Shown in pieces: positions 43,222 to 51,684 of a stretch of DNA of 64,000 nucleotides (the first letter of the stretch is position 1; each line of letters starts with the position of its first letter). Made by a program: the position numbers and the translations under genes. Below the pieces are notes generated by a model that searched no databases, was not told the DNA's origin, and saw only the letters and a program-made list of their open reading frames with translations. Source of the stretch: an uncultured Clostridia bacterium (lineage in GTDB: Bacteria > Bacillota > Clostridia > Oscillospirales > Acutalibacteraceae); NCBI GenBank assembly GCA_947305745.1, contig CAMZEH010000004.1, positions 1 through 64,000 of the forward strand, written 5' to 3'.

Positions 43222-45846
43222 TTGGCGGAAATTTCTCCGATGATGCAGCAGTATTTAAACATAAAAAGTAATTATAAAGATAGCATCCTATTTTTCAGGC
43301 TCGGCGATTTTTATGAGATGTTCTTTGACGACGCAAAACTTGTATCACAAGAACTCGATTTAACTCTTACGGGCAAAGATTACGGCCAAAAAGAGCGCGC
43401 GCCGATGTGCGGAATACCGTATCACAGCTGTGAGGCGTATATCGCCAGACTTGTTTCAAAAGGCTATAAAATAGCTATGTGCGACCAAGTTGAAAATCCC
43501 GCCACGGCAAAAGGGATAGTCAAGCGCGAAGTCGTGAGGGTTATTACTCCTGGCACGGTCATGGAAGACAGCATGCTTGACGAATCAAAAAATAACTACA
43601 TTTGCTCTATAAATATTTCCAAAAAAAGAGGGGCGATAGGCGTCAGCTTTTGCGACGTTTCCACAGGTGAACTCAAGATTACCGAAATAAAAGATAATTT
43701 TAAAAATGCCATCGGCAGCCTTAAAAACGAACTCGGTAAGTTTTCACCGAAAGAGATTCTTTTCAGCGGTAATCTTGAACTTTTTGAGCCGCTGAAAGAT
43801 TTTATAAAAGAAAAGCTTTGCTGCAGATGCGAGATTCTCGAAAATGAGCTTAGCGAACTTGACTGTGAAAAAAATTTACTAGAGCATTTTAAAGCAGCTA
43901 ATCCTGAAAAACTTGGAATAAACGAAAAGGAAGTAGCGGTGAGCTCAGCCGGGAATTTATTTGAGTATTTAAAGCTTACTCAAAAGGGTGGTCTTGAAAG
44001 AATAAGTAAGCTTGAAGTATACAGTAGATCTGAGTACATGGGCCTTGACCTTAATTCTATTCGCAACCTCGAAATAGTTGAAACGATGCGGACGAAATCC
44101 AAAAAAGGTTCGCTACTTTGGGTGCTGGATAAGACTAAAACTGCGATGGGTAAGCGTATGCTGAGATCTTGGGTAGAGCGGCCGCTACTTAGCCTTGAGA
44201 GAATAAAAGAGCGCCAAGATGCAGTCGGAGAGCTTGTGGATAATACGATTTTAAGAGATGAACTCGGTGCGGCACTTATGGGTGTGCACGATATGGAGCG
44301 CTTAATGACGCGCATAACGTACGGCTCTGCGAACGCAAGAGATTTGAAGTCGCTCGCCGGTGCTATTTCAAAACTTCCGGAAGTGAAATTCATTCTTTAT
44401 AAATTCAGCTCGAAGCTGATGAAAACTCTCTGCGACGATCTTAATCTTCTCAAAGATGTTTTCATGCTTATCGATAATGCGATAGTAGATGAGCCTCCGT
44501 TTTTGATAAAGGAAGGCGGAATTATAAAGGACGGATATAGCAGCGCGGTAGATAATCTCAGAAAAGACATGAAAGGCGGGAAAACGATCGTCGGCGAGAT
44601 TGAGGCAAGAGAGCGCGAAAGTACGGGAATTCCTAAGCTTAAGGTAGGATACAATAAAGTTTTCGGATATTATATTGAAGTCTCAAATTCGTTTAAAGAT
44701 AAAGTCCCCGAAAGCTATATCAGAAAGCAGACTCTCACGAACTGTGAAAGGTACATTACCGAAGAGCTCAAAGGACTCGAAGCCAGAATCCTTTACGCAA
44801 GAGATAAAATCAACGAAACTGAGTATAAAATTTTTGAATCGGTGCGTAAAAAAGTAGCGGAAAGCCTCCCCGAGATTATAAAATCCGCAAACGTCATAGC
44901 TCAGGTGGATACTTTGAGGTCTCTCGCGGAAACTGCGGCAGCCGGAGGCTACGTAAAGCCTGAAGTAACCGCAGGCAAAACGATATCAATAAAAGGCGGC
45001 CGCCACGCCGTTGTGGAGGCGCTTTTAAAGGGCTCTCCGTTCGTGCCGAATGACACTTTCCTTGATAATTCTCAAAACATGGTTTCTATTATAACCGGCC
45101 CGAATATGGCAGGAAAATCAACTTATATGCGCCAAACAGCACTTATCGTTTTGATGGCACAAATTGGAAGTTTCGTACCTGCGTCCGAGGCAACGATCGG
45201 AATAGTAGACAATATATTTACACGAATAGGTGCGTCGGACGACCTGGCGTCGGGTCAATCAACTTTTATGATAGAAATGAACGAAGTTTCGGATATTTTA
45301 AAAAGTGCCACACCAAGCAGTCTTATAATTCTCGATGAAATTGGCAGAGGGACGTCTACTTTTGACGGCATGAGCATCGCCAAAGCCGTTTTGGAATACG
45401 TCGCAAATGCAAAAACTTTAGGTGCGAAAACTTTATTTGCGACGCATTATCATGAGCTTACGGATATCGAAAACGAACTCCCGAACGTTAAAAATTACAG
45501 CATCGCCGTAAAAAAGAGGGAAGACGATATTGTGTTTTTAAGAAGAATTGTACCCGGCGCGGCCGATGAAAGCTACGGAATTGAAGTTGCAAAGCTCGCG
45601 GGCTTGCCAAGCATGGTTACTAAGCGCGCAAAAGAAATTTTAAAAGATTTAGAGTCCGGAAGCCCGGAGAGATGCAGTAAATCGCAGCATAATAATGCAG
45701 CCTCGGAGCAGATTGAATTCGGCTCTGAGTACGTTAATAACAATAAAATAATCGAAAGGCTCAAGAGCCTTGATACCAGCGTTCTTACTCCGATTGAATC
45801 CATAAATATCCTTTATAATTTAGTAAATCTCGCGAAAGATATATAA
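43222..45846 (+). CDS. mutS: DNA mismatch repair protein MutS
   Basis: Mismatch recognition ATPase, 874 residues. The mismatch-binding FRLGDFYEMFFDDA motif is at about residues 24-37 with the Phe-x-Glu pair. Connector, lever and clamp domains follow. The C-terminal ATPase carries GPNMAGKST, the DEIGRGTSTFDG Walker B region and ATHYHEL. Start TTG behind GAGG. Followed by mutL after 23 bases. Confidence 0.98.
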   Translation: MAEISPMMQQYLNIKSNYKDSILFFRLGDFYEMFFDDAKLVSQELDLTLTGKDYGQKERAPMCGIPYHSCEAYIARLVSKGYKIAMCDQVENPATAKGIVKREVVRVITPGTVMEDSMLDESKNNYICSINISKKRGAIGVSFCDVSTGELKITEIKDNFKNAIGSLKNELGKFSPKEILFSGNLELFEPLKDFIKEKLCCRCEILENELSELDCEKNLLEHFKAANPEKLGINEKEVAVSSAGNLFEYLKLTQKGGLERISKLEVYSRSEYMGLDLNSIRNLEIVETMRTKSKKGSLLWVLDKTKTAMGKRMLRSWVERPLLSLERIKERQDAVGELVDNTILRDELGAALMGVHDMERLMTRITYGSANARDLKSLAGAISKLPEVKFILYKFSSKLMKTLCDDLNLLKDVFMLIDNAIVDEPPFLIKEGGIIKDGYSSAVDNLRKDMKGGKTIVGEIEARERESTGIPKLKVGYNKVFGYYIEVSNSFKDKVPESYIRKQTLTNCERYITEELKGLEARILYARDKINETEYKIFESVRKKVAESLPEIIKSANVIAQVDTLRSLAETAAAGGYVKPEVTAGKTISIKGGRHAVVEALLKGSPFVPNDTFLDNSQNMVSIITGPNMAGKSTYMRQTALIVLMAQIGSFVPASEATIGIVDNIFTRIGASDDLASGQSTFMIEMNEVSDILKSATPSSLIILDEIGRGTSTFDGMSIAKAVLEYVANAKTLGAKTLFATHYHELTDIENELPNVKNYSIAVKKREDDIVFLRRIVPGAADESYGIEVAKLAGLPSMVTKRAKEILKDLESGSPERCSKSQHNNAASEQIEFGSEYVNNNKIIERLKSLDTSVLTPIESINILYNLVNLAKDI

Positions 45847-45869
45847 TTTTTGACGGGAGGCAAACTGAT

Positions 45870-47828
45870 TTGAAAAAAATAAACGTTTTAGATAAGCATT
45901 TTGCTCAGCTGATTGCCGCGGGTGAAGTTGTCGAAAGGCCTGCGTCGGTTGTTAAGGAGCTCATAGAAAATTCGGTGGATTCGGGTGCTACGAGGATTAC
46001 TACCGAAATCAGCCACGGCGGAGTTTCGCTTATAAGAATAACGGATAACGGTAGCGGAATCTACCGCGACGACGTGAAAAACGCATTTTTAAGGCATGCA
46101 ACCAGCAAAATCAAAGATGAAAAAGACCTCCAAAATATAGTGTCGCTTGGCTTTAGAGGCGAAGCTTTAGCGTCTATTTGCGCCGTTTCCGAGACGGAAG
46201 TTTTAACCAAAACAAAAGACGAGGATTTTGGAACTAAATTTTCGGTAGTTGGCGGGGAACCGGGTGAGGCAGAAGATGCGGGAGTTTCCGACGGAACAAT
46301 GATTTCCGTAAAAAATTTATTTTTCAACGTTCCGGCCAGAATGAAATTTTTAAAAAAAGACATAACGGAAGCAAATTTATGCGCTGCGGTTGTCGACAAA
46401 CTCGCGCTTTCGCATCCTGAAATTGCATTCAGATTTATAAATGGTGGCAAAGAAACGATGAGAACCGCAGGGGACGGGAAAATTTCGTCGGCTATTTATG
46501 GAGTCTATGGCAAAGAATTTTTCAGCGGTATGATACCTTGCGAATATTCTTATGAAAACGTGGAAATTTCGGGATATATCAGCAAGCCTGCGTTCGCAAA
46601 GGCAACGAGGACTTCTCAGAATTTTTTCGTAAACGGTAGATATGTTAAGAGCAAACTCATTTCAACCGCTCTTGAAGAAGCTTTTAAAAACTCCATAATG
46701 GTCGGTAAATTCCCATACTGTGTGCTGTATCTTAAAATTCCTTTCAGCAGTGTTGATGTCAACGTGCATCCCACGAAAACAGAGGTTAAATTTGCGAACG
46801 AAAAAAAGGTTTTTGACGCTGTTTACTACGCTGTTAAAACAGCACTCATGAACGATAGCGGTAAAATGGTTTTGTCGAATGAGCCGAGCGTTAATAAAAA
46901 TTCGGTCGCAAAAGATGTTTCATCAGTTACCAATAATATAAATGATTTCCCCTCAAAAAAGCCCGAAAAAGAACTCTCTAAAAGTATTTTTGAAGAAAAA
47001 AATAATTTTAAAAACTTTATCTTTGGCGTGCCCCAAAAAACGGCAAAATTAAATGACGAGAAAAACGGTTTTAAAAGTGAAATCAAAGGCAGCGTTTCAG
47101 AGGATCTTGGAAACCGTGAAAATTCTGCGAGCAAGCCTCGGGTAGGCGCCGAGAACGAAGCGTCGGAAGAAAAGCCGAAACCTGATTTTATTTGTAATCT
47201 TGAAAAATCGCAAAAAGTTTTAAAAAGCGAAATCGTTCAGACCGAATTTCTTTCGAAAGAAGAGAAGATAAAAGTCGTAGGTGAGATTTTTGATTGCTTT
47301 ATTATTCTAGAGAGAAACTCCGAGATGATTTTAATCGATAAGCACGCTGCGCACGAAAGAATTATTTTTGAAAAAATGAAAAATTCGGAAACCCACTGTG
47401 ATTCTCAAAAATTACTTAGTCCTGTGGTTGTAAATGCTGAAAAATCTGAATATAGCGCAATAATCGAAAATCTTGACCTTTTTGAAAAAATCGGCTATAT
47501 TGTTGAAGATTTTGGTGCGGGAAGCGTGATCGTCAGAGAAATCCCCATGTATCTTGATATTTCGGAAATCAGTGATTCCGTGACTGAAATAGCTGAATAT
47601 TTAAGCACTCATAAAAAAAGTTTGGATACGAAAAAACTCGACTGGCTTTATGATAATATTTCATGTAGGGCGGCGGTTAAAGCAGGTCAAAAAAGTTCTG
47701 ATGAAGAAATTATTGCACTTGTGAAAAAGCTTTCTGAAAATCCCGAAATTCAGCATTGCCCGCACGGGAGGCCGGTTTTTGTTTCCTTAGACAAAAAATT
47801 TATCGAAAAGCAGTTCGGAAGAATTTAA
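45870..47828 (+). CDS. mutL: DNA mismatch repair protein MutL
   Basis: 652 residues. The N-terminal GHKL ATPase shows ELIENSVDSGAT, TDNGSGI and GFRGEALASI. The C-terminal domain keeps the endonuclease motif DKHAAHERIIFEKM (a D-x-H-x2-x-E-R-x4-E pattern) and the C-x-H-G-R-P motif in QHCPHGRPV, so it is the nicking type found in bacteria lacking MutH. Start TTG behind GGGAGG. Confidence 0.97.
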   Translation: MKKINVLDKHFAQLIAAGEVVERPASVVKELIENSVDSGATRITTEISHGGVSLIRITDNGSGIYRDDVKNAFLRHATSKIKDEKDLQNIVSLGFRGEALASICAVSETEVLTKTKDEDFGTKFSVVGGEPGEAEDAGVSDGTMISVKNLFFNVPARMKFLKKDITEANLCAAVVDKLALSHPEIAFRFINGGKETMRTAGDGKISSAIYGVYGKEFFSGMIPCEYSYENVEISGYISKPAFAKATRTSQNFFVNGRYVKSKLISTALEEAFKNSIMVGKFPYCVLYLKIPFSSVDVNVHPTKTEVKFANEKKVFDAVYYAVKTALMNDSGKMVLSNEPSVNKNSVAKDVSSVTNNINDFPSKKPEKELSKSIFEEKNNFKNFIFGVPQKTAKLNDEKNGFKSEIKGSVSEDLGNRENSASKPRVGAENEASEEKPKPDFICNLEKSQKVLKSEIVQTEFLSKEEKIKVVGEIFDCFIILERNSEMILIDKHAAHERIIFEKMKNSETHCDSQKLLSPVVVNAEKSEYSAIIENLDLFEKIGYIVEDFGAGSVIVREIPMYLDISEISDSVTEIAEYLSTHKKSLDTKKLDWLYDNISCRAAVKAGQKSSDEEIIALVKKLSENPEIQHCPHGRPVFVSLDKKFIEKQFGRI

Positions 47829-47829
47829 T

Positions 47830-48765
47830 ATGGAAGACAACAAAAATTTTGATTTGATAACCGTAGTTGGACCGACGGCATCGGGAAAAACGGCACTCGC
47901 TGTGGAGATTGCAAAAGCTTTTTTGGGCGAAATTATATCCGCAGACTCGATGCAGATATATAAAGAATTCAGTATTTTGTCCGCTAAGCCCTCAGATACG
48001 GAATTGGGACAAGTCAAGCACCATTTAATCGGATTTGTACCTGTTTCGGAGGAATACAGCGCGGCAGAGTTCATCCGAGACGCCGATAGATCGCTCAAAG
48101 AAATCAAAAATCGAGGCAACTTGCCTATAATGGTCGGCGGCACGGGGCTTTATGTGGATTCATTTTTAAAAGGGACTGATTTTTCGGACGAAAAGCCTGT
48201 CGATAGAGAAAAAAGGGCAGAACTACAAAAATACTCAAACGAAAATCTTTTAGAAATGCTAACGGAAGTCGATAAAGAAAGTGCGAAAAAAATTCACCTA
48301 AATGACACAAAGAGGCTTATAAGAGCTATTGAATTTTTTTATTCGGAGGGTTATCCTATATCTGAGCACGATAAAAATTCCAAACTTGTGCCGGGAAAAT
48401 ATAGAGCTCTAAAACTGGGTTTGAATTTCCGAAACAGAGATATTTTGTATGACCGCATAAACAGACGTGTGGATTTAATGTTCGAAAAAGGCATTGTGGA
48501 AGAAGTGCGAGAAGTTTCGCAAGGGGATGTCAGTAAAACGGCATCTGCGGCGATAGGTTACAAGGAAATTTTGCCGTATGTAAATTCTGAGGCTACTCTA
48601 AGCGAAGTAAAGAACAATTTAAAGCAAGCCACAAGAAGGTATGCAAAACGTCAGCTTACATGGTTTAGGCGCGACAAGGAGATCAACTGGATATACATTG
48701 ATGATTTTGAGAATTTTAACGAAGTTGCAGAGTTTGCAAAGAATTTAGTAGAAAAATTATTTTAA
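47830..48765 (+). CDS. miaA: tRNA dimethylallyltransferase
   Basis: Transfers the dimethylallyl group to A37 of tRNAs reading UNN codons. 311 residues. VVGPTASGKTALAVEIAK at the start is the P-loop, with ISADSMQIYK and GGTGLYVDSFL following. Starts one base after the mutL stop. Provides the i6A that MiaB modifies. Confidence 0.97.
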   Translation: MEDNKNFDLITVVGPTASGKTALAVEIAKAFLGEIISADSMQIYKEFSILSAKPSDTELGQVKHHLIGFVPVSEEYSAAEFIRDADRSLKEIKNRGNLPIMVGGTGLYVDSFLKGTDFSDEKPVDREKRAELQKYSNENLLEMLTEVDKESAKKIHLNDTKRLIRAIEFFYSEGYPISEHDKNSKLVPGKYRALKLGLNFRNRDILYDRINRRVDLMFEKGIVEEVREVSQGDVSKTASAAIGYKEILPYVNSEATLSEVKNNLKQATRRYAKRQLTWFRRDKEINWIYIDDFENFNEVAEFAKNLVEKLF

Positions 48766-48789
48766 GTAGTAATTTAAGGAACGTAAATT

Positions 48790-50046
48790 ATGAAAAAACA
48801 AAGACTTACAAAAAAAGCATTAAAAATAGCAGTTGTTTTGGGACTTTTTGGGGTGGCTGTAGGTTGGTTTATATGCGAAAAATTTGTTTATAAATATGAA
48901 ATCGCCGAAATAGGTGAAGTCAAGAATTCGGCTGAAACGGTAGGTTTCGTTGTGCGTGATGAAGAAATACTTACAGCACCGGAGTCTTACACAAAAGAAA
49001 ATCTTAAATATATTTATTCAGACAGCGAAAAAATACCTTGCCACAGTGTTTTTGCGGAGGTTTATTCTTCAGAAGAAAAAGCATCTGCCGGCTATATGAT
49101 CGATAATATAAATTCAGAAATTGAGATTTTGGAAGAACTTGGCGATAAAAAATATAATATTTCAAAGGCACTCAGTGCGGTTAATTCCCAGGTCAATTCT
49201 GAGATAAACAGTCTCTTCCTCTCGATAAACAATTCTGAAATTTCCAAAATCCAAAATATAAAAAAGAAACTCAGATATCTTCTGAGTGAACGGCAAATTA
49301 TACTTGGCAAAAATGTTGATTTTACGAAGAAAATACAGGATTTGAAATCCGAAAAAAGCAATATTGCTTCAGGCAAAATCGAACCCGATACTACTCTGAA
49401 ATCTCCTTGTTCGGGTGAATTCATAAGCAATACCGACGGCTATGAAAAAACAGTTAACTATAAAAATATTTTTAGTACGGATTTTGAAAAAATTGATCCG
49501 GGGAACATTGAGCCTGAACAAATACAAAGTAATGTTATCGGTAAAATAATAAAATCTGAATGCTGGTATGCAGTATGCAATTTGGATTCTAATATGAGTT
49601 CTTATGTCACCGAGGGTACTGAGATTAACCTTAATATTCCGTCGCTCGGACCGGAAAAATATTTCCCCGCGAGGGTCGAGGCAGTGAGGAAACATTCTTC
49701 AAGAAAAAAAATAACCGTTATAATTTCTTGTAATTATATGAATAAGGAGCTTGCAAATCTTCGAAAAGAAAATTTTAAAATAGCTTTTGATAATTTCAAA
49801 GGAATTATAATAAAAAATAGTGCGTTACATAAGACTAACGATAGCAAAAATGAATCTAACTTCGGAGTATACGTAAAAGTTGGCAATTATCTGAAATGGA
49901 AATCGGTTAATCCTATGTTCCTAAACGAAGATACGGTAGTGTGTAAATACGATGCGGAAGAATATATGTGCGAAGACTACTTGCAACCCGGCGATAACGT
50001 AGTAATAAACGGTAATGATTTATATATAGGGAAGAAAATGGTTTGA
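48790..50046 (+). CDS. HlyD-like membrane fusion protein
   Basis: 418 residues. One N-terminal membrane segment (about 12-33), then an outside domain with central coiled coils and barrel-like ends (VGFVVRDEEIL, LKSPCSGEFISNTDGYE). The overall pattern resembles HlyD-type adaptor proteins often found just before sepF in Clostridia. No transporter partner is adjacent. Function unassigned. Confidence 0.7.
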   Translation: MKKQRLTKKALKIAVVLGLFGVAVGWFICEKFVYKYEIAEIGEVKNSAETVGFVVRDEEILTAPESYTKENLKYIYSDSEKIPCHSVFAEVYSSEEKASAGYMIDNINSEIEILEELGDKKYNISKALSAVNSQVNSEINSLFLSINNSEISKIQNIKKKLRYLLSERQIILGKNVDFTKKIQDLKSEKSNIASGKIEPDTTLKSPCSGEFISNTDGYEKTVNYKNIFSTDFEKIDPGNIEPEQIQSNVIGKIIKSECWYAVCNLDSNMSSYVTEGTEINLNIPSLGPEKYFPARVEAVRKHSSRKKITVIISCNYMNKELANLRKENFKIAFDNFKGIIIKNSALHKTNDSKNESNFGVYVKVGNYLKWKSVNPMFLNEDTVVCKYDAEEYMCEDYLQPGDNVVINGNDLYIGKKMV

Positions 50047-50051
50047 TTTAT

Positions 50052-50095
50052 AAGCAAAACTGTAAAATAAAATCGCAGTTTTGCTTTGTTTTTTG
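50052..50095 (+). terminator. Rho-independent terminator after the HlyD-like gene
   Basis: AGCAAAACTG (50053-50062) pairs with CAGTTTTGCT (50076-50085), one more base pair outside, followed by TTGTTTTTTG. Ends the miaB-mutSL-miaA run. Confidence 0.9.
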
Positions 50096-50178
50096 ATAAA
50101 AATTAGTTAAATACCTGAAATTTGTAAAATTTTGTATTAAATTAACATTAGTTTTAAGAAAATTTCTAAAAATAGTTA

Positions 50179-50207
50179 TTGACATTCATTATAAAAGCGA
50201 AGATAAT
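50179..50207 (+). promoter_or_regulatory. Sigma-A type promoter of sepF
   Basis: TTGACA (50179-50184), 17-base spacer, GATAAT (50202-50207), giving a leader of about 90 bases before sepF. Confidence 0.7.
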
Positions 50208-50306
50208 TATAATCGATACCGTATAATCTGGAGTTATTCGGTGTTTTGATGTAAAATTTGCGGTGTATTAAAAAAAATATAGAAAATAAATACAGGGGGA
50301 ATTACA

Positions 50307-50750
50307 ATGGCGGGTTTAATGCAAAAATTCAAAGAAATGTGGGCACCTTCGGACGAATATTACGATGATGAATATGAAGGTCAAGAAGAATTTGAAGACA
50401 ATTCTTCGCGTTTTACATATAGAGATAGAAAAAGTTCGGGCGACAAAATAGTAAGTTTGCGTTCTTCTTCAAAATCAAAAGTGGTTCTTACAAAACCGGA
50501 TCGTTTTAGCGAAGATATCAAAAATGTTGCGGACGAGCTTTCGCAAAGACACACAATAGTTTTAAATCTTGAAGACGTTGCAAAACCGGATAGCAGAAGA
50601 ATAATTGATTTTTTAAGCGGCGCAACATATGCTCACGGTGGAAAGATAAAAAGAGTTTCAACCGATACTTTTATAGTCACTCCTTGCAATGTTGACATTG
50701 AAGGTAGTGAGCTTATTGGTGAGCTAGAAAATCACGGTGTATACTTTTAA
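50307..50750 (+). CDS. sepF: Cell division protein SepF
   Basis: 147 residues. An N-terminal amphipathic helix (MAGLMQKFKEMW) for membrane binding, an acidic linker (YYDDEYEGQEEFED) and the conserved C-terminal globular domain (RRIIDFLSGATYAHGGKIKRV). Bundles FtsZ filaments at the septum. The order sepF-divIVA-ileS-lspA is typical of Firmicutes; ylmG and ylmH are missing here. Confidence 0.95.
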   Translation: MAGLMQKFKEMWAPSDEYYDDEYEGQEEFEDNSSRFTYRDRKSSGDKIVSLRSSSKSKVVLTKPDRFSEDIKNVADELSQRHTIVLNLEDVAKPDSRRIIDFLSGATYAHGGKIKRVSTDTFIVTPCNVDIEGSELIGELENHGVYF

Positions 50751-50784
50751 AATACTATAAAATTTTATATGTGAGGCGACTCGA

Positions 50785-51516
50785 ATGCTTAGTTTAGAAG
50801 ACGTAAGAAGTGTAAGTTTCCGCAAAGCAAAATTTGGGGGATATAAACCCGAAGATGTTGATGCTTTTATAGACGATCTGCAAATTTCGTATGAAGAAAT
50901 TCTTCATGAAAGAGATGAGATGATTGAAAAATTTAAAAAGATGAAATCTTTTGTAGATAAATTACAAGCCGAAGATATATCTATCAAAGATGTCATTTCG
51001 AATGCGAGAAACATTGTCGAAAAATCACTTTCGGATGCAGAATTTGAAAGTCAAAGTATGATAGCCAATGCTGCGGAATCTTCCAAAAAGATGATTGAAA
51101 AAGCAAAAAAAGAGGTTTCGATTCAAAGTGAAATAGCGGACAGAATAAAGTCCGAATCTTCAAAAATGAAAGAAAAACTCGCCAATATTTACAAATCTCA
51201 TATGGAGCTTATAAATAGCATCCCGGGCGAAGTTGAAAAATTCTTTTCCGAAGAAGCTGAGGACGAAAAAAAAGACGGGGTAATCACACAGTCTGAAGAG
51301 CCGAAAATTAGCCCTGAAGAGAAGGTTAACAAGATTATAAAAGAGGCTTCTTCTGTGGATATATTTTCAGAGCCGGCGGATGAAGAAGTGAGCGGTGGAG
51401 CGAAAAGTCCCGTAAACGAAAAGTTCAAAAACTTGGAATTCGGAGAAAATTATAATTCTGGTGCCGGTGGAAACGAAAAACATGAAAGGTTATATAACGG
51501 AATCTTTGAAAAATAG
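50785..51516 (+). CDS. divIVA: DivIVA domain protein
   Basis: 243 residues. The N-terminal DivIVA motif with lipid-binding turn (DVRSVSFRKAKFGGYKPEDVDAF) is followed by long coiled coils and an acidic C-terminal tail. It marks curved membranes at poles and septa. Start ATG after GTGAGG. 34 bases after sepF. Confidence 0.93.
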   Translation: MLSLEDVRSVSFRKAKFGGYKPEDVDAFIDDLQISYEEILHERDEMIEKFKKMKSFVDKLQAEDISIKDVISNARNIVEKSLSDAEFESQSMIANAAESSKKMIEKAKKEVSIQSEIADRIKSESSKMKEKLANIYKSHMELINSIPGEVEKFFSEEAEDEKKDGVITQSEEPKISPEEKVNKIIKEASSVDIFSEPADEEVSGGAKSPVNEKFKNLEFGENYNSGAGGNEKHERLYNGIFEK

Positions 51517-51550
51517 TTTTATAAATTGCAATTATATATAAAACTGAGTT

Positions 51551-51580
51551 GGCGGCAGATTTTTGCCGCCGATTTGTTTT
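51551..51580 (+). terminator. Rho-independent terminator after divIVA
   Basis: GGCGGCA (51551-51557) pairs with TGCCGCC (51564-51570) over a 6-base loop, then GATTTGTTTT. It separates sepF-divIVA from ileS. Confidence 0.88.
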
Positions 51581-51593
51581 ACGTGTGAAATTC

Positions 51594-51622
51594 TTGAAAT
51601 ATTTATCAAAAAGATATATAAT
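51594..51622 (+). promoter_or_regulatory. Sigma-A type promoter of ileS
   Basis: TTGAAA (51594-51599), 17-base spacer, TATAAT (51617-51622). Only about 60 bases separate it from the ileS start, and no T-box is present in that leader. Confidence 0.8.
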
Positions 51623-51684
51623 GCTACCAGTGGAGCTAGTTTTTTGCCTTACAAAAATTAAAGATATATCTGAAAGGATTTGCC

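Noticed and set aside
51623..51684. T-box riboswitch before ileS
   Set aside because: Leader is only about 60 bases, with no specifier-loop hairpins and no conserved T-box sequence.
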